A DNA stretch of 64,000 nucleotides from Leucocoprinus leucothites. Taxonomy: Eukaryota > Basidiomycota > Agaricomycetes > Agaricales > Agaricaceae. Positions 13,316-24,097 of this stretch are shown here, in pieces. Within the stretch, counting starts at the first letter, position 1; each line of letters begins with the position of its first letter. A model generated the notes under the pieces. It had not been told where the DNA came from. It saw nothing but the letters and a program-made list of their open reading frames with translations, and made no database searches. Where the stretch lies: NCBI GenBank assembly GCA_013368445.1, contig JAACJO010000016.1, positions 843,605 through 907,604 on the forward strand, in the 5' to 3' direction. The translations under genes were made by a program, and so were the position numbers.

Positions 13316-14459
13316 GTGAGAGCAACCAATAGATGCTATGTCCATCCTTGGCGAGAGCGAGTACAAGAACGCAGCATCGAAGTGTGACAACACTACCACC
13401 ACCGAATTGACGATAACGACGGAGCAGTGGTAAGTGAGGAGAAGGAAGCTCTAGCCCCTTCTTCACCCGAAAAGTGAGGTTTATATAGACGACCAAAAGG
13501 TATAAAGGAGTTGTCTAAGACTTGTCCTCGTTTTAAAGGTGACTGGGAGAAGCGAGCGGCTTAGCGAGGATTGATGATGACGGTGGTGGTGGTGTGTCAT
13601 CGTACATAATATACTGCAGGAGCAGGAAGAAGATCGGGTCCAGGGCTGCGCACATACGGTACGGTACAGGGGCCAGGGCGCAGCATGTATCATAGCGCTC
13701 ATTGAAAGGCATTGAAGCTTTGACGTGTCGTAAGAACAATGATTAATGATCGAGTTGAGAAGATCAATTCGGTACAGAGTATTCCAAGTTGGATGTCATC
13801 AACGATCAAGAGGTGTGTTATTCTGGACGTACAGCATGATTACAGTAGTATGATGGAGCTGGAGCTTCAGCCACGGCGCTTGTTGTTGTGGAGTACATAC
13901 TCGGAGGCTCAAATATACTGTGCGGCAAGGGAAACAGGAAGTGGCTGTGAGAGAGTCAGGGAAATAATCGGAACTCGAGAACTTGTACATTGACAATTGG
14001 GGAATAGATAGATCCTTTGATCCGTTATTACTGGCTGTGTCCCCATGATTCCTGATAGATGGAAAGTCATCATGCCTCGGAGCTTACGTGTAACATGGAA
14101 GCGGTTTCAAGGAGGAGATTTCTTATGTCGGATGAGGAATGGGCTCCACAAGCTCAAGTCTGAACGCCACGGGAACGCAGTACACGGCACACCGGGAGAA
14201 GAAGCGAATGAAAAGGCTTGGAACAGCAGTACTATACCCCTTTCCGGGGAATATCTGTGCACGTTCGTCATATCTCACGATGATGTACACTGGTACAGGG
14301 TAGAAGTACTGATACGATAAACAGGGCCAGAAAATAGACGCAGTGGAGAGGGATAAGTCAAAAGTCGCCCGGTGATGGCCGAAGAGTAAGGGATAAGTGA
14401 AAAAGAAACAAGTGCTCTTCCTCGTCCAAACTCCTTCTGCCCCTTTACTGAGGGCAGCC

Positions 14460-17400
14460 ATGGCTGTCCACCACATCCACTCCCGCCCTCTACCTCTCCC
14501 GCCATCGTCCCCGGCTTCCTCGGCCCGGTCATCGTCGGCATCCAAGACCCACGCTTTCTTTGCTTCGACCGGAGCCTCCACTGACGCGCCCTCCATGTCC
14601 AACGAGTCCAGCACGACGCCCACCCCGCCTCGCTCCCTCACTGCTGACTTTTTCAGCACTCCTGTCCGTACACCATCCCCGCCCCCGACTACTCGTAGTA
14701 CCAAGGCTGCTAGCATTCTCGCTGCTATACACCCCTCCCGTATATTTCCCTCTAGGTACACCTCCCGTGCTCACCGTGACGATGACGACGATCTACCTGA
14801 GCCTGTCTATCAACAACAGCCACCGACAGATCCAGGGTTGATGTTCCTTGAGCTCAATGATCAAGGTTTATCACTCATGCCTTCACCGTATACTCAACCT
14901 CCACGTGCTCTTTCCTCTCTTTCCTCCCTCTCTACTTCGTCTTCGTCGGATTCACACTCCTCGTCCCAGATTATACCCGAGTCCTCGTCAATCCCATCAA
15001 CACGACTACCTACCCCCCCTCCACCCCCCGAGCAGAGCGGTACCTCTAATTCGAATGCTACCCCGCGTCCTACCCATCTCGAGCCGAGTTTCACTACCTC
15101 TCCTGCTGCCAAGCTCTCTGGGACTACTACAGCGATTGATAATGACGATGAGGACCCCGCTCCGGGGTGTGTCATTACTACACACCCAACACCCCGCATA
15201 TCCTCCAACGAGGACTCTCCAACATTCACCATCACACCTCCACCTAACAGCACCACATTCCCCCACCATGTCACATCCGCACCTCCTCCGCCACCACAGT
15301 CACAAGATAAAACTAAACTACACCTCCTCCGTCCATTAGGCCAAGGTGCATTCTCTAGTGTCTGGCTTGCAGAAGACCATTCTCGTCTGCCTCTTACTCT
15401 TAAATCCAAGAAATCAATAAGAGAGTTGAGGAGAAAAGCAAGTTTATCTTCGAGGTCGAGAAAGTCGAGTATAAGAAGTGCAAGGAGTGTGTCCGGTGGT
15501 GCTGGCGGCACAAGTCATGCTACTCCTGCCATTGAGGATCTAACTTCACTTGGAAGAGATGGCTCCCTTCGCATGCGAAACCTCCGTGCGAGAGTCAAAG
15601 GAACCAGACCTGTAGGCTTCAACACTCATTTCCTCGACGAGCGACATGGAGAAATGGGTAAACGTACCGGTTCCTCCGAAGCCCATACGGGTGTATTGTC
15701 CTCCGACGGCGAACACTCGTCGAGTATGATCTTTTCACCACCTCTATCAGCCTCCAATTCTACATCCTCTGCTGATGGTGGCAGCGGTAGTGGGGCTTTG
15801 ACTTTGCGTGGATTAGGATTTCTCGGAGGGAGAGTGACTCCAGTGAAGGCGCCAAGGAAGAAATCTCGCAAGGCGAGGCTAGTTGCCGTGAAGATGACAC
15901 CCAGGCGTGCACTTGGCTTTGTTAATCCGAGCGGAAGAGACGAAGAGGAAGAGGAGGAGCGTACTAGGGTTGGCTTTGTTAGGGAGGTTGAGATTTTGAA
16001 GGTACGCGTTGAGCTCGCTCTCTCATTTTCGCTTTTTTTCGTTTCTGCGTTTCGGTTTTGGATTTTGTTCCTTTTTGGATCATGGATGAGGAGGAAGCGG
16101 CCGATGAAGAAGAGAGGAGGGAAGAATCAAAGACCCATCTGGACCCTCAAGTCCCTTTCGAGGGTATTTATACCCGCCCACTCTATCCCAAGCCGTTTCC
16201 ATTATCAGCGCCCACATACTCTTCGGCGATTTGAATGACCCCTTGTCGTATTTCCGATCCATCCGCAAAAGCGCCCATATTCATGACTTCTACCCTTACA
16301 CCTTCCTCTCGCCTACCTGAACCACCCTGTATCACTTCTCTTCTTTCGACAATCGCTTCCCGCCCTCCCTGCTGCACAGTCGTTATATCGTCCATCCAGT
16401 TGTCGTGATATGATTCTTTCGGCAACGTTCGGCGGAAACGAGGTATTTTAGGTGTTACGACATATTCCTCAAGGCTCTGAGGAATGTTGGGATTTTATGA
16501 GCATGCGGGAGAACGAAGGGCCCAGTTCTGTGTGGAGGTCCTCGTGCGCTGGATCACGGACCGCCGCTTACCTGTCACGGAAAGGGAAGGGAGAAGAGAG
16601 AGGGGAAAGGGAAGGAAGGAAAGAAAGGGTGGACGATGAACCAAGGGGGTGTTTATATACCCTCCCTCCTTTCGTACCCCTTCAACCCTATACCGCAGAA
16701 AGAAGAACCCTTGAGCGGACACGCGATATGCGCGCGCGTTACCTTATCACACGATCACCATCACTACCCCTCAATTATTCGCGATCGACCTGCCTTGCCT
16801 TCTTCTCAACTTGACGTTTTATTGCTTTCAAGCTTCTGGTATCTCAGATCCGGTCAATGGAAGCGAGACAAGGCACATTGACCAAGTGTGTTTTGTGTCC
16901 CTGAATTGAAACTGTGATAGACGCGGGTGGGCTGGTTTGCCTCGAGTTGCTTGATTTGCTTGTGTGCGGAAGGGTGGACTTGTGACCTTCGTTCTACTTT
17001 CATTCATTTGTTTTCTGTGCAGTCCGTGTAAGACGGCGCGCTGTTACTGGTGTTGGATGAGGGGTGGGGGTTCTTTCCTCTATTGATTCTCTTTTGTTCA
17101 ATTTTGCAATCAGACTTTGAATACTGATGATGATATATTTTCTAGCATATATCTCATCCCAACATCACTGTTCTGCTCGAACATATGTCAACGCCTTCGT
17201 ATCATATCCTCGTCCTGCCCTATCTCCCAGGTGGTGACCTGCTGGGTCTCGTTAATAATGATATCGCGTGGTCGAAACTTGGTACGTTCCTTCTCTTATC
17301 CTAGGCGCCTGTTGTGCTGATTGGGTTTGTAGGTGAGAGCGTACTCAGACGAATATGGTGCGAGCTGTGTAAAGCAGTCGGATGGATGCATGGTGTCGGT

Positions 17401-18612
17401 CTCGTTCATCGTGACATCAAGCTCGAAAACATACTCCTGACAACACATGCTTTCTCCTCCCTCACACCAACCTCACCTCGTCCGACACTCGCCACTCTCC
17501 CTGAGACACCGAGACCTTTGATCAAACTTACCGACTTTGGTCTTTCTCGGTTCATTGAAATAGATGAATTGACGGGTGAAGGCGAGTTACTCTGGACACG
17601 ATGCGGGAGTGAAGCCTATGCTGCACCGGAGTTGGTTATGGGTACGGGAAGTGTACGTGCTCAAGCTCAGGCTGATGCGAGACGGCGAAGACGCCGTCGA
17701 CCGTCTGGTACTGCTGGTGTTGATCACCACAAAGAGGAAGAGGAGGAAGAGGGTGTAAGAGGGTTTTATGATGCACGTGAGACGGATGCTTGGGCGTGCG
17801 GTGTTGTACTTTATGCGCTTGTCGGTCGGCGGTTACCTTTTGGTGAAGGTGTGATGGGAGGCAATGGTGGTGGTGGTGGGAGGATAGGAGGGGATGGGGC
17901 TCCTGGACATGGACATGGGAGAGCAAGTGCGGTGGAGAGGAGACAATGGTTGATGAGGATTGCGAGGGGGGAGTATGAATGGTCTGATAAGATGCCAGAG
18001 TTGTCGTCGAATCTCAACTCGACCTCTGTCACTGACGACGAAGAGTTGATCGGACAACAGTTAATTCACTCTGAGGGAGCTAAACGAATTGTGGGCAAGC
18101 TTTTGGTTCGTGATCCGAGGAAACGAGCGAGGATTATGGATTTGTGGGAGGATGGGTGGATGTGGGGACTTGGTGGGGGTTTGGCTGTGGGTATGACGGA
18201 GGAGGAGTGGAGGGAGAGTGAACGTGAGCGGATGCATGCTTCTTCGTCTGCTGGAATTGGCCTTGGGATCGATTTTGGTGGGGAGGGGTCTAACGAGCTT
18301 GATAGCTCGTTGTCCGCTTTCGCGGGACCTGATGGTAATGTGGGTGATGCAGGAGGTTGGGGAGTTGCAGAGCAGCCGGGAAGTGAGGAGGTGACGATTG
18401 ATGTGGATTATGCGAATGAGGAACATATATGGGATGAGGGGATGGTGGAAGAGGTTGGTGAAGAGCATCATGATCCGGTTGACGGTGATTGTGATCGTGA
18501 CGGTGAGGGTGAAGTGGAAGTGGAAGTGGAGGAGGAGGAAGTGGATGGGGAAGAGGGATGGTTGCTCGATCAAGAAGGAATTGGGAGTGTTGCGCGTCAG
18601 GAGGTTGTGTGA
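14460..18612 (+). CDS. Serine/threonine protein kinase, CAMK-like (Prr/Hal-type outline)
   Basis: Three exons (14460-16001, 17146-17281, 17333-18612) encode 985 residues. About 280 residues of Ser/Pro-rich disordered sequence precede the glycine loop LGQGAFSSVWLAE. A low-complexity insert of about 170 residues then separates this loop from the catalytic lysine strand VAVKMTPR. The helix-C glutamate lies in VREVEILK, which joins across the first intron to HISHPNITVL. The catalytic loop VHRDIKLEN, the DFG triad (LTDFGLSRF) and YAAPELVMG show an active kinase. The activation segment to helix F also carries Arg/Glu-rich inserts, and the tail after 18300 is very acidic. Substrates cannot be inferred. 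The first intron is 1,144 nt, far above the local norm. An upstream open frame begins at 14397 with a non-ATG codon, so ATG 14460 is chosen. Confidence 0.88.
16002..17145 (+). other. Unusually long (1,144-nt) intron of the kinase gene
   Basis: GTACGC donor at 16002 and TTTTCTAG acceptor at 17145 join in phase 0 and rebuild an uninterrupted kinase helix C to strand 4. Inside, the minus strand between about 16200 and 16480 has a coding-looking open frame (see findings). Confidence 0.75.
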
Positions 18613-19287
18613 CATAACGAGTCCTCTGAAGGATTTCTGGTGATATGTTGTTGAAGTAGGTGTTTATTCAAAGTGTTTGATTGTTGTTGTACCCCCAAAG
18701 ATGTGTATTGTGTTCGCATTATTATCTTTATTTCTCCTGTTCCCTCCGCGCCTAGTAGTTGTTCTCCGTGTGTTTGTGCTGTTATGTTCACGTGTTCATG
18801 ATTCAACCCCACTCTTTTTTCGTTCGTGTGTATCCGCATAGTTGTGACTGATAACATACAGTATATACTCGTAGCAAATTTTTTTTTAAGTATTGATAAT
18901 TCAAGTTTGTTGTACTCAGTGTTCGTACACTACGCATGATGTGAGGGCTTCATGATTATACTATGATCTTTGACGTCAACTCAAGTTCAAGCGCTCAGCG
19001 CTCAGACTCCATCCTCGACCTGTACTCAGCATGCTAGCCTCAAAAACTCTTAATCATGTCTCGTCTCCGTATGCTATGTATACCATGTCGGGCTCCCTGT
19101 GAATCTCTCATGGCATCCTGATTCCTGAGGCTGCATTCCCACTGCACAACACGATTGGGTGGGTCGGGCGCCTATGGTTTGCTATAAGTATAGACCCGGC
19201 GATCGATACGGTGTTTGGGAGAGGACTTTGTTGTCCCATTCATCCAGTTGTCCAAAAGCTCTAGGTAGAGGTACTCAACGGCTCCTA
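18613..19287. other. Intergenic, kinase 3' flank and Hsp70-like promoter
   Basis: No gene supported. A TATA-like GCTATAAGTATAG lies about 105 nt before the Hsp70-like start. I saw no clear heat-shock element cluster. Confidence 0.5.
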
Positions 19288-22081
19288 ATGCCTTCTGCAA
19301 AGGCCATCGGGATTGATCTCGGCACCTGCTATTCGTGTGTAGACTTTTTTTCTGCGGCGTCACAAATTGATACTGACCGATCTGACGGGATTTCTCTCTC
19401 TCTCTCTCGGGAAGGGCCTTACAGATGTGTTGGTGTTTGGCGGGATGATCGTGTAGAGATAATTGCCAATGATCAGGGGAATCGTACTACCCCTTCATAT
19501 GTTGCTTTTTCTGACAGTGAGCGGCTTATCGGCGATGCGGCGAGGAATCAGGCTTCCTCCAATCCTGTGAATACGTGCGTCAACTACTCTTTTGAGTTTT
19601 TAGTTAAATGATATAAACTTGCTTTGTAGTGTGTTCGGTACCAAGCGTTTAATTGGTCTCAATTTTGAAGATGAAAGAGTGGCATCCAATATCAAGATTT
19701 TTCCTTTCACTGTATTCAACAAGGGCGGAAAACCTTACATCCGCGTCCAATATCGAGGCAAGCAGAAGGAATTCGTCAGTTCATTGTAACCCTGGATCAT
19801 GGAGATTGCGGCAGACATTGATCATTTGCTTGTGTCTAGGCGCCGGAGGAAATTTCTGCTATGGTGTTAGGCAAGATGAAGGACACAGCCGAATCGTACC
19901 TGGGTGAAACTGTCACTGATGCTGTCATCACGGTCCCCGCTTATTTCAATGACTCCCAACGTCAGGCCACTAAGGATGCGGCCACTATCTCTGGTTTGAA
20001 TGCCCTCCGAATCATTCCTGAGCCCACTGTGGCGGCAATTGCCTTTGGTCTTGGAAAGAAGGTCGCCAAAGGCGACGAACGTAACGTTCTGGTATTCGAT
20101 CTGGGTGGGGGAACATGCGATGTTTCCTTACTTACCATCGTCGATGGGACTCTCTTTGATGTTAAAGCTACCGCTGGTGATACTCATCTTGGGGGCGAAG
20201 ATTTCGATAGCAGACTCGTTGCCTACTTCATCAAGGCCTTCAAGAACAAGACTGGCAAGGGTATAGATTTTGTCTCATCTATGCAGTGCACTTCTCATTT
20301 GCTTCATTGTTTTAACACTGTAGATATATCCGACAACCCTCGTGCCCTCCGGCGCCTGCGAATGGCCTGTGAGCGTGCCAAGCGGACCCTTTCTTCTGCC
20401 ACAACAGCTCCTATCGAGATTGATGCGCTCTTCGAGGGTATCGATTTCTACACTTCCCTTCCTCGTGCTCGTTTCGAGACGCTCTGCCAGGATCTCTTCG
20501 AAGCGACCCTAAAGCTTGTTGAGAGAGTCTTCTTTGATTCCAAAGTCGACAAGGCCACCGTTCACGAGATTGTGTTTGTTGGTGGTTCTACGCGTATTCC
20601 CCGAATTTCCGCGCTCGTCTCGGAATTCTTTGACGGCAAAGAACCTAACAGGAGCATCAACCCGGACGAGGCTGTTGCCCATGGTGCCGCGGCTGAGGCT
20701 GCCATCCTCTCTGGTAACGCTTCTGGGGTCCTCCTCGATGTTCTCCTACTTGATGTCACTCCAATGACACTGGGGTAAGTCCATGAGTGATTGCTACCCC
20801 TAGGATAATATCTAACTGCAGCTCTTTAGTATAAGGGCTGCTGGCGGTGCTATGACTCCTCTAATCAAACGCAACACAACTTTCCCTACTAAGAAATCAG
20901 AAATTTTCTCGACTTCTCTCGATAATCAACATGATGTTTCCGTCCGGGTCTATGAAGGTGAATCCCCCCGCACGAGTGACAACCGCCTCCTCGGCAATAT
21001 TAGACTGTCCGACATTCCTCCTGCTCCTCGTGGAGTTCCGCAGATTGAAGTTACCTTTGATCTTGATACCAACGGCATCCTGAACGTCTATGCCTCCGAC
21101 AAGATCACCGGAAAATCGACCCGTGTCACCATTACCAATGACAAAGGCCGTCTCTCCAAAAGAGAGATTGAACACATGTTCAACGAGGCCAGAAAATATA
21201 AGGGTGAATCATCTAGTTCAATCGGTGTTATGGCGTGTACTAAATTGTTATCGCTTAAACTATAGCTGAGGATGAAGCCAATGCTGCTCGAATTGCTTCC
21301 AGAAATGACCTGGAGTCGTACGCCTATGGCCTCCGTGATCATGTTACCTACCAAGATACTGCTGGCAATATTCCTAACGGCAAGCTCGTACTTCAGTCCC
21401 TCATTGACCAGACTATCACATGGCTCGATAACTCACCCGATGCTTCGAAATGGGACTACGATAGGATGCGGGAGGAGCTTCGCCGCGTTGTCAGGTACTT
21501 TTCTTACCATCATTTAAGCCTGATTTTTGATTTTTGATTGCTGTAGCTCTACTAATATTGAGGATATCAACAGTTCTCCGCACAACTTCCTATCCATCGA
21601 TGAGAGCGAGTCTGGTGATTCAAATCAAGAAGCAGGCAGTGCTCCCGCTAACTCAGGGCCCGACCCCGACTTTCCCATCGAACGGATGCATAATAGAAAC
21701 GTCTACCTTGAGGACGCTGGTTCGGATGACTCGGATGACTCTGAAGCTAATGAAGTTGTTCTTTTCCCAGCCATCGACTCTTCCATCTTCCACCAGTCGA
21801 ATGCAAATGAAGTTCATCACTCTACCGACAATCCCATTGAGCCCCCAGTCTCCGACGATAGTAAATCTGAATCTATCGTAACAGAGAGAACCCCGGTACT
21901 TGATGCTGTACATGAACCTTCTGAAGCGAATGGGCTTCGCGATTTGAGGCTGAGCGGCGGTGAAGGTACGGATGGTGTGGAATTGGCTGACTTGTTGTCA
22001 GCCAGCGAAGAATTAAATATTCATGAAGAGATTACTGATCAAGGTCGGGCCCTGATTTTTGTCCCTCAGTATTCTACCTAA
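19288..22081 (+). CDS. Divergent Hsp70-family ATPase with acidic C-terminal extension
   Basis: Eight exons (19288-19334, 19425-19574, 19630-19774, 19840-20260, 20324-20774, 20830-21203, 21266-21494, 21547-22081) give 783 residues if translation stops at 22081. The nucleotide-binding domain has [12 protein letters not shown], the [15 protein letters not shown] phosphate loop, [13 protein letters not shown] and [11 protein letters not shown]. The peptide-binding domain follows ([46 protein letters not shown]), then the start of the helical lid. Beyond the lid the usual Gly-rich tail with EEVD is absent. Instead there is a Ser/Asp/Glu-rich extension of about 160 residues ([14 protein letters not shown]). 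A predicted 58-nt intron at 22044-22101 would remove the stop and continue in frame into the kinase at 22122. Several unusual substitutions mark it as a diverged paralogue, not the main cytosolic Hsp70. Confidence 0.85.
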
Positions 22082-22101
22082 CTCAGAAACCGATTTTTAA
22101 G
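22044..22101 (+). other. Candidate 58-nt intron joining Hsp70-like and kinase coding sequences
   Basis: It begins GTCGGG, has a CTAAC branch-like sequence, and ends TTTTTAAG about 19 nt later. Removing it deletes the Hsp70 stop codon and keeps phase (1) with the frame containing the kinase ATG. The donor and the AAG acceptor are weak, so this is an inference. Confidence 0.5.
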
Positions 22102-22121
22102 AAGTTCGGAGAGCTGGTGGC

Positions 22122-23647
22122 ATGAAAGACCAGGTAATACATACCAGGTGTAATTTATTCTCCTTGTCTGGTCCTAACTTCATCTACAGGACACAGAAGA
22201 TACCCTAGTCCTACTCTGCCATGTTTTACAAAAGAAAGAGTCACGAATCGCCTTGCGTAGCTTGAGAGGCGACCGTGCACAAGCCATAATCGAGTATCTT
22301 TATTTCGTGCGTGTGGCAGCCCTCTATATCACAACAGCCGCTCGATACTCATAGACTTGTCTCAGGTACTGTTACAGCCAGTGTTTCCAACGCCCTGGCT
22401 CCGCAAATATTGCCTTGTTGAGCTTTATAAGCTTTGTAAAGCCACGTTGCTTTACCCATACTGTTATGCGCTAAAGAAGTCTATCCTCATTGGTCAACAA
22501 GAAAGCAGCGGTGGATTTTCTGATATCTTCAGGGGACGTTTCGGCGAGAGGGATCTCTGCTTAAAAGTGGTCCGCCTTTACCAGAAATCAGACACAGATG
22601 CTCTGCTAAAGGTTCGCGGTAAAAATAACATTCCTCCCTTTCTCGAGGTATTGACCTTGTCAGCTTTATGCCAAGGAAGTGATACTATGGGGCCATCTTC
22701 AACATCCGAACATTGTACCATTCTACGGTGCATACTACTTCAACGAACTGCACAGGCAAATCTGTCTTGTTTCGCCTTGGATGCAGAGGGGAAATTTAGT
22801 TGAATACCTGAAACGACACACATCGGTGCCTCGTATTCCATTTGTAAGTTCAGCTACGCTTCGCAAATTTCATAGTACCTAATCCTTGAAGGTTTTCGAC
22901 GTAGTCTCTGGACTGAATTACCTGCACGATCAAGACCTGATACATGGTGATCTCAAAGGGGTATTTAGTCTGTACTATTACTTATCTATACTCGCTCATA
23001 TCCTGTGACACAGATCAACATTCTCGTCAATGAGCTTGAGAGGGCTTGCATAACAGACTTTGGACTCTCTAGCATCCGTACAGACAGAACACTTGCACAC
23101 TCACTTGCCTCGTCTACGACACAGGGAATCACCCACCGCTGGGCTGCGCCAGAGCTCCTTGACAATATGCAGCCTACCCTGGCCAGTGACGTGTGGGCTC
23201 TTGGATGTGTCTGTTATGAGGTATGTGGGCTGGCCCCGTGCTCCAATCGTCATCCGAAACAATGGCTAACTAATGTTCTCCTAGATCTTGACGGGGATGT
23301 TGCCATTTCACGACTTAAGAGAGATTCAGATAGTTCGAGCACTTATCAGGGGCGACGCACCAACACAACCCCGTCCTGCATCCCATTTGAATGACGGGGA
23401 AAGAATCATTTGGGAGCAGGTCGATCGTTGTTGTCTAGAGGAACCCGAGGAACGACCGAGATGCGAGCAAATTTTGTCTGATCTTCGAGCAGCTGGTCTA
23501 TCGAGGGAAGACGCCACTCAAACCCAAGAGTACGTTAACCGCGAGAGGCAGGATTTCTGGGATGCGATGAGAGACGGCGAGGAAGAGCCAGTCGACTTGA
23601 ATATGGTCAAACAGATTCTCAAAGACTTGAGCGATTCTAGTGGTTGA
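22122..23647 (+). CDS. TKL-type protein kinase, probably the C-terminal part of an Hsp70-kinase fusion
   Basis: Exons 22122-22133, 22190-22306, 22366-22611, 22664-22843, 22892-22960, 23014-23220 and 23285-23647 give 397 residues if translation starts at the only nearby ATG. An N-terminal helical segment (SLRGDRAQAIIEYL through LYPYCYALKK) is the extension usual in Agaricomycete TKL kinases. The kinase domain has a degenerate glycine loop (SSGGFSDIFRGRF), catalytic Lys in LCLKVVRLY, helix-C Glu in YAKEVILWGHLQHPN, catalytic loop HGDLKGINIL (HGD for HRD, common in this group), ACITDFGLSSI and HRWAAPELL. The Asp, Lys and DFG residues suggest activity. It starts only 40 nt after the Hsp70 stop, leaving no room for a normal promoter. 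Summed exon lengths with the Hsp70 part are divisible by three (1,175 residues). Confidence 0.85.
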
Positions 23648-24097
23648 ACTTGTGTCATGTTATAGTGCCAGCACCGATGAGGGACATCTCGTTCCCCAGT
23701 CCGACGATTATTGCTTTGTGTATAGAGTTGCTTCATTGTACGGGATAACACAGCTACTAAGGAGAGATCAGGATACGTGCGCTTCAGGACGGGACATTTC
23801 TGTCGGTGATGCAGTGGACCTCGTCTACTCATTAAACAAACAGCAAGTGGGTCCCCTGACTTCTTAGTTGGACATCTCAAAAAAATAGCAAAACACAACC
23901 ATGCTGTCTCCCTAGATGATGCATTCTTCAAAATCTAGCTTACGGGAGATCATCACTCTGGGGATGTTCTACCTCTGTTCATCGTGAAAAGCAATTTGCA
24001 AGTATCAAACACTGAGTATTGAGTGGTGGTAGTAGTTAATACATCTAGAGAGGGGGTGACTGATATATAAAATACAGTCATCAAGGAATCACGGTCA
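23648..24097. other. Intergenic between convergent kinase and P450 genes
   Basis: No gene supported; it holds the 3' ends of two convergent genes. Confidence 0.5.

Larger units (their letters stand above)
10931..14459. other. 3.5-kb gene-free, purine-skewed intergenic region
   Basis: No ORF here shows a recognisable domain. From about 11.6 to 13.5 kb the plus strand is strongly rich in A and G. It also contains an (AG)n run near 12814-12830, an 18-base G homopolymer (12889-12906) and three copies of GATGAAC near 13293. It may be a long promoter or untranslated leader of the kinase at 14460, or a noncoding transcript; neither is proved. Confidence 0.5.

Noticed and set aside
14397..14459. Upstream extension of the kinase reading frame
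   Set aside because: It starts at a non-ATG codon; the first in-frame ATG is 14460.
14894..15511. Long minus-strand frame opposite the kinase first exon
   Set aside because: Shadow of the Ser/Pro-rich low-complexity coding strand.
18061..18615. Minus-strand frame opposite the kinase C-terminus
   Set aside because: Mirror of the acidic repeat-like tail; no independent coding evidence.
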